64,000 nt of DNA, taken from positions 24,206 through 88,205 of the forward strand of contig CAZDCF010000005.1 in the NCBI GenBank assembly GCA_964503895.1, written 5' to 3'. Under the pieces are notes generated by a model. It was not told where the DNA came from, made no database searches, and saw only the letters and a program-made list of their open reading frames with translations. Position 1 is the stretch's first letter. Each line of letters starts with the position of its first letter. This document shows, in pieces, positions 18,248 to 26,646 of the stretch. Made by a program: the position numbers and the translations under genes. Origin of the DNA: Nitronereus sp964503895. Lineage in GTDB: Bacteria; Nitrospirota; Nitrospiria; Nitrospirales; UBA8639.

Positions 18248-19348
18248 ATGAAAAAATGGTCATTTTTCACCTGGTCTCTTTTAGCTCTAATTATCTTTGA
18301 TGTCTCTGGCAGTTTCGCCAGACGAACACATCTCACGGCGGAACAAAAAGATCAACTCGAAAAAACTCAAACTATTCTAGTCTCGGTTTTGGCTCTAACA
18401 GAAAAGGGTCGTACTGATAGCACTCGCCTACAAGAAATTGTTATCCGGCGTCTTGAGGAGGTCGGATACACGCTAGTTATAGATCGAAAGCAACCCCACG
18501 ATGTTGAATTCAAGGTTAAATGTGAAGAACGAAAGACATGGGCTGGTACTACAGCTCAAGGAGGAGACGCCGAACTTGCTGATGCCCCAACCCGACTTTG
18601 GAAGGGCCCGGCATGTCTTTTTACATACCTTCTCGGCGGGCAAGGGCTTGGATGGTATAAGGAAATCCGAACACATTTTGAAGACGCCACCAGTGCCGCC
18701 AAAGACGCAGGGGGCAAAGATTCTGGCTCATATGCCCTGGAACAATTAACCACCCAGGTTCAAAATTATGACTTCCCTGTTCTCATCACCGCCGAGTGGG
18801 GACAACCTAACCGTTTGATAAAGCTCCTAAATAACCCTACAACCTCTAAACTCCGGCAACTCAAAATTCTTTCTACCCTAAGTTCTCTTGAAGCCGATAA
18901 AGCCCTTCCTCAATTGACTAAATTGATGAAACAAAAAGACCTGGCCCAAGAAGCCATTACCGCACTAAAAGGTGTTGGGGCCGATTCCATACCCATACTC
19001 ATAGACTTGTTTCAGAATTCTCAACAAACCGAGATTCAAGCAGCTGCTGCCAAAGCATTAGGTGACGTGGCTGGATCCACCGGTGATCCCACCGCCATTC
19101 CCCCACTCTTGAAATACCTAAAAACCTCATTAAAAACTATGAAAACTTCGCAGGACATAAATTTTCCTGTGCTAACGGAAGTGGTTTGGTCCATTGGCAA
19201 ATTACGTGATGACAATTCCATGGAACCCATGACAGAGCTTAATGAAAAAGTCTGGTTGATATATGACAAATCTCAGGAAATGACAAACCTTCGAGAAGCC
19301 ACAAATTGGACCTATAAGCAACTAGACCTTGATGGGCATGTAAGCTAA
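18248..19348 (+). CDS. Secreted HEAT-repeat protein, paralog A
   Basis: The 366-residue protein has a signal peptide (WSLLALIIFDVSGSFA) and a strong ribosome site (AAAGGAGG before ATG). Residues ~26-185 form a domain I do not recognise, with the signature GGDAELADAPTRLWKGPACL and LGWYKEIRTHFEDA. Residues ~190-340 are HEAT-like helical repeats (AITALKGVGADSIPILIDLF, then IQAAAAKALGDVAG). It should be periplasmic or surface-exposed. The next gene, at 19413, is a full-length paralog sharing all these motifs. Function unknown. Confidence 0.8.
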   Translation: MKKWSFFTWSLLALIIFDVSGSFARRTHLTAEQKDQLEKTQTILVSVLALTEKGRTDSTRLQEIVIRRLEEVGYTLVIDRKQPHDVEFKVKCEERKTWAGTTAQGGDAELADAPTRLWKGPACLFTYLLGGQGLGWYKEIRTHFEDATSAAKDAGGKDSGSYALEQLTTQVQNYDFPVLITAEWGQPNRLIKLLNNPTTSKLRQLKILSTLSSLEADKALPQLTKLMKQKDLAQEAITALKGVGADSIPILIDLFQNSQQTEIQAAAAKALGDVAGSTGDPTAIPPLLKYLKTSLKTMKTSQDINFPVLTEVVWSIGKLRDDNSMEPMTELNEKVWLIYDKSQEMTNLREATNWTYKQLDLDGHVS

Positions 19349-19412
19349 AATCCATGGTCATATATGTTTCTGTATTAAGTGACAGATTCAATCCCGTTGA
19401 GGAGGCTTCATA

Positions 19413-20522
19413 ATGATAAAAGGGAAAAAAAGAATGCTAATATTTGCCTGTCTTATACTATTGGGACTCGCAACGGATAGTGCGGCTCGTCGATCACATA
19501 TTAACCCAGAGCAACGAGAGAAATTAGTAAAAATCCAAACTGTGTATGTTAACGTCTTAACATTAACGGAAGACGGAAAAATTCCATCCGACGACATTAT
19601 GGCCATCATTAAAACAAGGATGGAAGAGTTAGCCTACAAAGTCGTTATCGACCGAAAAACCAAACACGATGTCCAATTATGGGTCAAATGCGAAGAGCAG
19701 GCACGCTGGAAAGGAACAACACGATCAGGGGGTGATGCGGAATTAGCTGATGCTCCTTTACGAGTCTGGAGAGGACCTGCTTGCTTATTTAACTATCGAT
19801 TAGATGGGCAAGATTTAGGGTGGTACAAACAAACACGTACAGATTTCGAAGATGCGTATGCAGCCGCGAAGAACGCTAAAGCGAAGAATTCAGGTAGGTA
19901 CGCCATGACTCAACTCATGTTGAAACTACAGGAGTTTGACTTTCCCGTCATGATTGCAACGGAATGGAAACACACCGATCGACTGGCAAAACTACTTGAA
20001 GCGCCAAAGACCACCAAGGCTCGAAAACTCCGTATCCTCAAGACACTCTCCAGAATCGCATCGAAGGAAGCCTTTCCTCATTTAGTCAAATTAGCAGGAG
20101 ATGAAAACGCAGAATTCGCGGAAGGAGCAATCATTGCTTTGTCGGGCATTGGCAGGGCCGCTACCCCGATCTTGACCGATATTTTTGTAACCACAAAGAA
20201 CTCACGTATCCAGGCCGCAGCAGCAAAAAGCCTTGGGCTCGTCGGAGTTCACGCCGGCGACCCGAGAATTACCCCGCCCCTTCTTGATTATCTGAATAAA
20301 AATCTCGAAGACATGGATGAATCATCAGATATAGATTTTCCCGTGTTGACCGCAGTAGTGTGGGGCATTGCTGGACTCCGCAATGACAATTCTATTGTCC
20401 CAATTGAACAACTCAACATCAAAATTTGGTTAATCCGAGATAATTCAGAGGAAATGCGAAAGCTGCGTGACGCAGCCAATGTAGCTACCAAAATGGTCGA
20501 CCTCGATTACCAAATTATGTAA
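19413..20522 (+). CDS. Secreted HEAT-repeat protein, paralog B
   Basis: This 369-residue tandem duplicate of the gene at 18248 has a signal peptide (MLIFACLILLGLATDSAA), the same N-terminal domain with GGDAELADAPLRVWRGPACL and DLGWYKQTRTDFEDA, and the same HEAT-like end (IQAAAAKSLGLVG, DIDFPVLTAVVWGI). By eye about half the positions are identical, so the duplication is not recent. GAGGAGGC precedes the start. A strong terminator follows at 20550. The pair may form a hetero-oligomer or scaffold, but nothing in the context shows what they bind. Confidence 0.8.
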   Translation: MIKGKKRMLIFACLILLGLATDSAARRSHINPEQREKLVKIQTVYVNVLTLTEDGKIPSDDIMAIIKTRMEELAYKVVIDRKTKHDVQLWVKCEEQARWKGTTRSGGDAELADAPLRVWRGPACLFNYRLDGQDLGWYKQTRTDFEDAYAAAKNAKAKNSGRYAMTQLMLKLQEFDFPVMIATEWKHTDRLAKLLEAPKTTKARKLRILKTLSRIASKEAFPHLVKLAGDENAEFAEGAIIALSGIGRAATPILTDIFVTTKNSRIQAAAAKSLGLVGVHAGDPRITPPLLDYLNKNLEDMDESSDIDFPVLTAVVWGIAGLRNDNSIVPIEQLNIKIWLIRDNSEEMRKLRDAANVATKMVDLDYQIM

Positions 20523-20549
20523 ATCAAGGACCTCAACATTCTAAGAGCA

Positions 20550-20592
20550 AAGGGCCTCCTTCTTAAGAATAGAAAGAAGGAGGCCCTTTTTT
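20550..20592 (+). terminator. Rho-independent terminator after the HEAT pair
   Basis: The stem GGGCCTCCTTCTT pairs with AAGAAGGAGGCCC (13 bp) around a short loop and is followed by a run of six T. It ends the transcript of the two HEAT-repeat genes. Confidence 0.92.
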
Positions 20593-20614
20593 CAAAAAAG
20601 AACGAGTTCATGCC

Positions 20615-21172
20615 ATGACTAAGCTACGATCAGCTTCATCGACCCACACGTTGACTTCTCATATCATGATTCTTCTTACTTTTTCCTTACTCATCCCCAT
20701 AATCACACCTATATCTTATGCTCAAATTCCAGAAAAGCATGCCGAACTCATACGTTTACTTCTTATGCGTGACAAAGCAGAAGAAGCCATGTCGATGGGC
20801 GACCCAGAGGGAGCTTCACTCAATGCAGGCAAAGCCGCACTTATGGCGGCACTATTAGCTAAAAAGGAAGGCGATCCTGAACTTCAAACCTATTTTAAAG
20901 GCCTTGAAACCATGCTTCGAGCACAAGAAAATGTGTATCGGGCAATTGGCTTGTATCAACAAAGCGGAGAACAAGTCCCAGCTTCCTCAGGAGTATGCCG
21001 TTCCATCCATCTTGCTGCAGCCAACAGAAAAAAGGCTCAAAACTTAATGCAAAATCCTTCATCTTCAGGAGGCCCATTGCTTCAGAACCTGCTGATGGAA
21101 TTACAGGAGTGGGAAAAAACAATTGAAGAACTACGAACCGATCTCATATGCCAAAAAATGTCACACCGATAA
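20615..21172 (+). CDS. Secreted alpha-helical hypothetical protein
   Basis: The 185 residues include a signal peptide after a polar N-terminus (IMILLTFSLLIPIITPISYA). The mature part is predicted helical and charged (LIRLLLMRDKAEEAMSMGD, then LMELQEWEKTIEELRTDL), with two cysteines. It resembles a periplasmic coiled or TPR-like spacer, but no family is recognised. It begins 22 bases after a strong terminator, so it has its own promoter or a later one. Confidence 0.65.
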   Translation: MTKLRSASSTHTLTSHIMILLTFSLLIPIITPISYAQIPEKHAELIRLLLMRDKAEEAMSMGDPEGASLNAGKAALMAALLAKKEGDPELQTYFKGLETMLRAQENVYRAIGLYQQSGEQVPASSGVCRSIHLAAANRKKAQNLMQNPSSSGGPLLQNLLMELQEWEKTIEELRTDLICQKMSHR

Positions 21173-21383
21173 GAAAAAACAAGGTTAGTGCTATTCGACG
21201 AACCGAACATTGTCCGCATACTGCACACGAAGAGACATTAGAGAAAACCATAAAAAAATGCTATCATGCGCTCCTACCCTGTCAAGAAAGTCACAAATGC
21301 AAAAACTACGTTATTACAGTGTGTTACAAGGATAACACTCGTGGGCATCGACAAACACGAACAGGTCAAAAGGAGAAGAAACC

Positions 21384-21554
21384 ATGGCTGAAGTAAAAGT
21401 CGAGGATGGGATTATTAAGGTGATTGGGTTAGATATTCAAGATCCTAAGATTGCCAAGATTTTGGCGGAATACCCCGAAAATCGGTGGTGTGAAGTTACC
21501 AGGCGTGCAATCAAAATCGGGTTAGGCTATCTACAAGGCGGGGCTCAGGATTGA
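21384..21554 (+). CDS. Small hypothetical protein, 56 aa
   Basis: This short gene begins MAEVKVEDGIIKVIGLD and ends YLQGGAQD. AAAAGGAGAAGAAACC just before its ATG is an excellent ribosome site. The protein is soluble, with a beta-like start and a helical end (RWCEVTRRAIKIGLGYL). I do not recognise it. Its strong translation signal and non-random composition argue that it is real. Confidence 0.6.
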   Translation: MAEVKVEDGIIKVIGLDIQDPKIAKILAEYPENRWCEVTRRAIKIGLGYLQGGAQD

Positions 21555-21588
21555 CGGTCCGTTATGATTGGCGACTTCGTAATACCCC

Positions 21589-21795
21589 GTGAGTAAAGTA
21601 ACAACTATTCTAAAAACATACGAAAACAGATTTAGTTTTATTTCTTATATAACAGAAAACTACGATCCCGCCACTCCAAACCTAGTACCATTGATATTAA
21701 GGACTATCTTCAAAAATGACGACATGCTCGAAGCGGAATTTCTCACTTCATTCATTTCCATCGATGTTAAAAAAATGGAAAAACGCAACAAATGA
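21589..21795 (+). CDS. Possible small protein overlapping the DUF4301 gene
   Basis: This is a 68-codon frame from GTG 21589 whose TGA stop overlaps the ATG of the next gene (ATGA), an arrangement typical of translational coupling. The ribosome site is poor and the sequence (FISYITENYDPATPNLVPLI) is not recognised. Without it, the next gene would lack a clear ribosome site. Low confidence that it is a real protein. Confidence 0.35.
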   Translation: MSKVTTILKTYENRFSFISYITENYDPATPNLVPLILRTIFKNDDMLEAEFLTSFISIDVKKMEKRNK

Positions 21796-23354
21796 ATCCA
21801 GCTTCCGAGGCTAACCAGGTGCTAACGCAACTCGACAAGAACAGCATAGCCAACAGAGGGATACCCATTGAGACCATTGAGCATCAACTCGCCATATTCC
21901 GGTGCGGCATTCCATTTACCACTATTACTAGACCATGCACGATCAGTGACGGGATTAATCAGATTTCCGATTCTGAATTTCCCAAATTAGAGAAAGCGTT
22001 CGGGAAAGCACTGGGTTCAGGACGAGTCACAATATTCGTACCTGCCTCAGGGGCAGCATCCCGAATGTTTAAATCCCTACTGGCCTATTGTACAGAAGAA
22101 ACAAGTTCATTACCGCTTCCGCCAGACGAAAAAACCAATTTAGAAAAATTCTTAGATAGGTTACCGGATTTTGCCTTTTATGAGGACTTAGCAAAAACTC
22201 TTGCTATCCAAGGTCACAACGTTGAAGACCTCATCGCCAAAGAGAATTTTAAGCCAATACTTGAAACGTTACTTCATCCAACTGGACTCAACTATGCTAG
22301 ACGGCCTAAGAGCCTCATTGCATTTCACCGATACGCAAACCATAACCGAACTCCAATAGAAGAACATCTGCTAGAAGCAGCAGCTTACGCAAAAGCTGCT
22401 AATAATGCAGCCTACGTGCATTTCACGATTTTGCCAAAACATGTGAAGGCCGTTCAAGAACTTATTCAATCCGCCAGACAACGATTCGCACAAGATGACA
22501 TCAATTGGGTCGTCACCTTCTCACCACAAAAGACTTCGAGCGACGCCATAGCCGTTGATATGGATAATCAACCATTTCGAGATCAAGAGGGAAATCTTCT
22601 TTTTCGTCCTGGAGGCCATGGGGCGCTCATTTCAAACCTGAGTGATCTACAGGGAGACCTTATCTTTATAAAAAATATTGACAATGTGGCCCATGATCAT
22701 CTGAAAGAAAAAACCTACATTTACAAACGGGCCTTAGGTGGTTACTTGGTTTCAATTCAACAAACACTCTTCGAGCATCTCCATCAACTCGAAGAAGAAA
22801 TTCTGACGACTGTGAAACTCGATAATATGGTTCAATGGGCAGAATACGCTTTACATTTTATGATTCCACAAAATTGGAAAGGGTGGGATCTCAAACGCCG
22901 CGCTGATTATCTCGGAAAATTTTTCCATCGCCCAATTCGGGTATGCGGCATGGTGAAAAATACCGGAGACCCTGGCGGTAGTCCGTTCTGGGTTCGACAT
23001 GACGATGGGACAACTTCTATTCAAATCGTTGAATCCTCACAAGTTGATCTGAACTCCACAGAACAGCAACGCATCTTTACCTCCTCGACACACTTTAATC
23101 CCGTGGATATGGTGTGCGGGGTACGTGACTATAAAGGAAATTCTTTCGACCTAAGTCAATACATTGACTTTAATACCGGGTTTATATCTCAAAAATCATA
23201 TAAAGGTCGAGAATTAAAAGCACTTGAACTCCCAGGACTCTGGAATGGAGCCATGGCTAAGTGGCACACCATTTTAGTAGAGGTCCCGCAATCCACCTTT
23301 AACCCTGTAAAAACAGTCATTGATCTTCTCTTGCCAGCACATCAACCACAATAA
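21792..23354 (+). CDS. DUF4301 family protein
   Basis: This 520-residue protein matches the uncharacterised DUF4301 family: IETIEHQLAIFRCGIPF near the start, then the hallmark FVPASGAASRMFK at ~75-90, and LFRPGGHGALISNL and FIKNIDNVAHDH in the middle. The PASGAASRMF and GGHGAL motifs resemble sugar-nucleotide/phosphosugar transferases, so a nucleotidyltransferase-like activity is plausible but unproven. The family is best known from Bacteroidota. It stands alone upstream of acs with no shared pathway evident. Confidence 0.85.
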   Translation: MNPASEANQVLTQLDKNSIANRGIPIETIEHQLAIFRCGIPFTTITRPCTISDGINQISDSEFPKLEKAFGKALGSGRVTIFVPASGAASRMFKSLLAYCTEETSSLPLPPDEKTNLEKFLDRLPDFAFYEDLAKTLAIQGHNVEDLIAKENFKPILETLLHPTGLNYARRPKSLIAFHRYANHNRTPIEEHLLEAAAYAKAANNAAYVHFTILPKHVKAVQELIQSARQRFAQDDINWVVTFSPQKTSSDAIAVDMDNQPFRDQEGNLLFRPGGHGALISNLSDLQGDLIFIKNIDNVAHDHLKEKTYIYKRALGGYLVSIQQTLFEHLHQLEEEILTTVKLDNMVQWAEYALHFMIPQNWKGWDLKRRADYLGKFFHRPIRVCGMVKNTGDPGGSPFWVRHDDGTTSIQIVESSQVDLNSTEQQRIFTSSTHFNPVDMVCGVRDYKGNSFDLSQYIDFNTGFISQKSYKGRELKALELPGLWNGAMAKWHTILVEVPQSTFNPVKTVIDLLLPAHQPQ

Positions 23355-23483
23355 TGGGAATTAAGAAGTTTTCTTGCAGCAAAATGCAAACAGTCTCATA
23401 ATAAATCTTTGAGATTTGAATAGACTGAATTAAATTTCAAGATAAACTTATACAACAGTTTTACACATTCGAGAGGACCATCC

Positions 23484-25367
23484 ATGGCAGAAAAAATCGA
23501 AACTTTGTTAAAAACTTCGACCGTCTATCACCCAACCGAGAAGACATTAAAAGAAGCGCACATCAAAGATTACGAGACTGCATACAAAGAATCCATTGCC
23601 GATCCGGAAAAATTTTGGGAAGGCGTGGCCACAGAACTAGAATGGTTCTCTCCCTGGAAGCAAGTGCTAGAATGGAAATATCCTTGGGCCAAATGGTTTC
23701 TCGATGCCAAGTGCAACATCTCTTATAACTGCCTAGATCGCCACGTAAAAAGTTGGCGCAAAAATAAAGTCGCTGTCATCTGGATTGGTGAACAGGGAGA
23801 AGAACGTTTCTTCACCTATGCCGAGCTCCATCGACAAGTAAATAAATGCGCAAATGCCTTGAAAGCCATTGGATTAAAGAAGGGAGATGTGGTTACCATT
23901 TACCTACCAAAAATTCCCGAGCAAATCGTGGCTATGCTCGCCTGCGCCAGAATAGGGGTGATTCACTCTGTGGTATACTCCGGATTCAGTGCACCGGCAC
24001 TCGAATCCCGCATCAAGGACGCGGATGCCAAACTAATCATCACAGCTGACTATGGATATGATCGCGGGAAAAATATTGATCTGAAAAAAGTTGTAGATGA
24101 AGCCATAGCCAATTGCCCGAGCATCCAAAAATCCATTGTAGTACGCCGTGAAAAACCAGGCATTGCCCTAAAAGACAAGGACCTCGATTGGAACGAATGG
24201 TTGGAAGAACAATCTACCCAATGTGAAGCCGAACAACTCGACGCCGAAACACCACTATACTTTCTCTATACCTCAGGTACCACTGGCAAACCAAAAGGTG
24301 TGGTTCATGTACATGGCGGATACATGGTTGGCACGTACATCACCGCCAAATATGTCTTCGACCTCAAGGACGAAGACGTCTATTTTTGCGTAGCTGACCC
24401 AGGTTGGGTTACAGGCCATAGTTATATTGTTTATGGTCCCCTCCTAAACGGCGCCACCATCCTCACCGCTGAGGGTAAACCCGACTATCCCAATCCCGGT
24501 CGATGGTGGGATCTTATTTCTAAATATGGCGTATCCATTTTTTATACCACCCCGACAGCGATTCGCTTACTCATGAAGTATGGTGAAGACTGGCCAAAAA
24601 AATATGACCTCTCTTCCTTGCGCATACTAGGATCAGTCGGCGAACCTATTAATCCAGAAGCTTGGGAGTGGTTTCATCGAGTTACCGGTAGCAACAAACC
24701 TATTATGGATACTTGGTGGCAAACAGAAACTGGCGCGATCCTCGTGACACCACTTCCATGTGTTCCTCTCAAACCAGGTTCAGCTACTAGACCTTTCTTT
24801 GGAATCGAAGCAGACGTGGTGGATAAGGAAGGAAACAGTATTAGCACCGGAGGCGGATTCGCAGTCATCAAAAAACCGTGGCCCTCCATGATGCGCACAA
24901 TCCATAAAGACCCCGATCGATACTTAGGCTATTGGAATAATATCCCCGGTTGCTATACCGCTGGCGATGTCTGTCATAAAGATGAAGACGGATATTTCTG
25001 GTTCATGGGCCGCGCAGACGACGTGCTGAAAGTCGCGGGAAATAGAATCGGCACAGCTGAAGTGGAAAGCGCTTTAGTGAGTCATAACGCGGTGGTCGAA
25101 GCCGCCGTCATTGGCAAACCTCACAAAACCGCTGGGGAAATGATCAAAGCCTTTGTAATCTTAAAGCAAGGCCAAACCGAAAGTTCGGAATTGACCAAAG
25201 ACCTCAAAGCCCATGTCCAAACGGAGCTAGGAAAAATCGCAGTCCCTCGAGAGATCGAAATAGTAACGTCCCTCCCAAAAACACGCTCCGGAAAGATCAT
25301 GCGCCGTGTACTAAAAGCCAAAGAACTCGGACAAGACCCAGGAGATATTTCAACGCTTGAAGAATAA
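23484..25367 (+). CDS. acs: Acetyl-CoA synthetase
   Basis: It activates acetate with ATP and CoA to acetyl-CoA. The protein is 627 residues, near the usual ~650. The P-loop YTSGTTGKPKGV, the acetate-pocket region DPGWVTGHSYIVYGPL, MDTWWQTETG and the C-terminal hinge/lysine motif PKTRSGKIMRR (the lysine that is regulated by acetylation in this family) are all present. GAGAGGACCATCC precedes the ATG. A hairpin terminator follows directly. In an autotroph it would salvage acetate. Confidence 0.96.
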   Translation: MAEKIETLLKTSTVYHPTEKTLKEAHIKDYETAYKESIADPEKFWEGVATELEWFSPWKQVLEWKYPWAKWFLDAKCNISYNCLDRHVKSWRKNKVAVIWIGEQGEERFFTYAELHRQVNKCANALKAIGLKKGDVVTIYLPKIPEQIVAMLACARIGVIHSVVYSGFSAPALESRIKDADAKLIITADYGYDRGKNIDLKKVVDEAIANCPSIQKSIVVRREKPGIALKDKDLDWNEWLEEQSTQCEAEQLDAETPLYFLYTSGTTGKPKGVVHVHGGYMVGTYITAKYVFDLKDEDVYFCVADPGWVTGHSYIVYGPLLNGATILTAEGKPDYPNPGRWWDLISKYGVSIFYTTPTAIRLLMKYGEDWPKKYDLSSLRILGSVGEPINPEAWEWFHRVTGSNKPIMDTWWQTETGAILVTPLPCVPLKPGSATRPFFGIEADVVDKEGNSISTGGGFAVIKKPWPSMMRTIHKDPDRYLGYWNNIPGCYTAGDVCHKDEDGYFWFMGRADDVLKVAGNRIGTAEVESALVSHNAVVEAAVIGKPHKTAGEMIKAFVILKQGQTESSELTKDLKAHVQTELGKIAVPREIEIVTSLPKTRSGKIMRRVLKAKELGQDPGDISTLEE

Positions 25368-25376
25368 AACCTAGCA

Positions 25377-25416
25377 AAAAGAGCGCGCAGCCTCTGGAAA
25401 TCTTGCTCGCTCTTTT
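25377..25416 (+). terminator. Terminator after acs
   Basis: AAAAGAGCG pairs with CGCTCTTTT (9 bp) across a ~22-base loop that can pair further. The right arm itself ends in TTTT. It lies 10 bases after the acs stop. Confidence 0.7.
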
Positions 25417-25601
25417 CTACCTTAAAGCGACTCTACCCATTCCTAGTCATTAAGAACGAAAGGCCTTTAAGCCTGAAGCATGAAAGAACCAGGTGTATCC
25501 ACACAACGGATAATCTGGACAGCCATACAAAAGCGCGAAAGGAGCGACCCACTAATCGATAGTTTACCCGCTTCGTACTGAACAATGGAAAGAAAGACAG
25601 A

Positions 25602-25751
25602 CTAGTGGTTCTTCCCCATGGATTCGCAGGTAACCAAGGTAGCGCAACTCCATTCATAAAATTGCACAATCAGCCACAGAACCAGTGGAATGGCCAAGGC
25701 AATTAGCATGGCAAAAAGTAAAACTCGGACTGGAATGGAAAGTTTATTCAT
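25602..25751 (-). CDS. 49-aa single-pass membrane protein
   Basis: This small frame begins MNKLSIPVRVLLFAM, continues with a long hydrophobic helix (LIALAIPLVLWLIVQF) and ends with a short polar tail holding two cysteines (CATLVTCESMG). No purine-rich ribosome site is seen (the ATG follows CGCCCCCCT), so the start is uncertain. The helical, basic-in/polar-out design looks like a real small membrane protein. It lies downstream of riboflavin synthase on the same strand. Confidence 0.45.
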   Translation of the reverse strand: MNKLSIPVRVLLFAMLIALAIPLVLWLIVQFYEWSCATLVTCESMGKNH

Positions 25752-25856
25752 AGGGGGGCGCAAACTTAAAACTACAAAAAAATGTTAAAATCTCGTAGCA
25801 GCTATAATAAACTACGTTTCTATAAAGTAATCATGTTCAATCACCGATATCCACTT

Positions 25857-26459
25857 TTAGAGAAGTTGCCCAGAATTTTGCACGAACCTTTCGACATATT
25901 TTCCAATAAGGTCAGACTCCAAATTAACAAAATCGCCTGGTCGCCTCAGTCCCAAAGTGGTTATCTTGGCTGTATGGGGAATGATCGACACCGCCACGGA
26001 TTTTTCCGAAACCTGATTAATCGTTAGGCTTACACCATCGATGGCAATTGAGCCTTTTTGAATACAATATCGAACAATCGATTCCGGTACATCAAACGTC
26101 AGAATGATAGAGTTGCCATCTTGTTGCCGATCTCGCAATGTACCGATCCCATCTGCATGCCCGGAAACCAAATGGCCACCAATGCGTTCATTCAACTTAG
26201 TTGCACGTTCGAGATTTACGACTGCTCCAGCGGCAAGACTTCCAATACTCGTTACATTCAAGGTCTCAGCAGAAACATCTACAACAAAATCTCGCTCATA
26301 GACTTCAGCCGCGGTTAAACACACACCAGAGACACTAACACTTTCACCGATTTTGAGATCATCTAATATTGTCTCCGCTAGAATTGAAAGCCGAGCTCCA
26401 TCAAAATTTCGGTCAAAGGTTTTGACCACACCCATTTCTTCCACAATACCACTAAACAT
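25857..26459 (-). CDS. ribE: Riboflavin synthase, alpha subunit
   Basis: It forms riboflavin from two molecules of 6,7-dimethyl-8-ribityllumazine. The 200 residues hold two homologous lumazine-binding barrels: MFSGIVEEMG with VSVSGVCLTA in the first, and GGHLVSGHADG with IAIDGVSLTI in the second. The length is typical. The ATG overlaps the end of a tiny upstream gene by 8 bases, so translation is probably coupled. No ribBA/ribH gene is in the window. Confidence 0.96.
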   Translation of the reverse strand: MFSGIVEEMGVVKTFDRNFDGARLSILAETILDDLKIGESVSVSGVCLTAAEVYERDFVVDVSAETLNVTSIGSLAAGAVVNLERATKLNERIGGHLVSGHADGIGTLRDRQQDGNSIILTFDVPESIVRYCIQKGSIAIDGVSLTINQVSEKSVAVSIIPHTAKITTLGLRRPGDFVNLESDLIGKYVERFVQNSGQLL

Positions 26460-26592
26460 CCTTATGATCCTTTTTATCGTTATCTATAAAGACCATCTTC
26501 ACTACCCAAACAAATACCAAGATTAATACTATCACTCCACTAGCAGCGAGGGCTCCAATTACCACATCGCTTGTGGTCATTACCTCTTTCAT
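26452..26592 (-). CDS. 46-aa membrane peptide overlapping ribE
   Basis: This short gene begins MKEVMTTSDVVIGALAA, has one hydrophobic helix (GVIVLILVFVWVVKMVFI), and ends in a charged tail (DNDKKDHKDV). GGGAGGAAAAA precedes the first ATG at 26592; an AGAGGT site favours the second ATG at 26580. Its stop codon lies inside the first codons of ribE, an 8-base overlap. It could be a small membrane anchor or just a translation-coupling leader. I do not recognise a family. Confidence 0.55.
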   Translation of the reverse strand: MKEVMTTSDVVIGALAASGVIVLILVFVWVVKMVFIDNDKKDHKDV

Positions 26593-26646
26593 TTTCGATT
26601 TTTCCTCCCTTTATATCCCACGGCATCACGCTGACTTCATCGCTGT

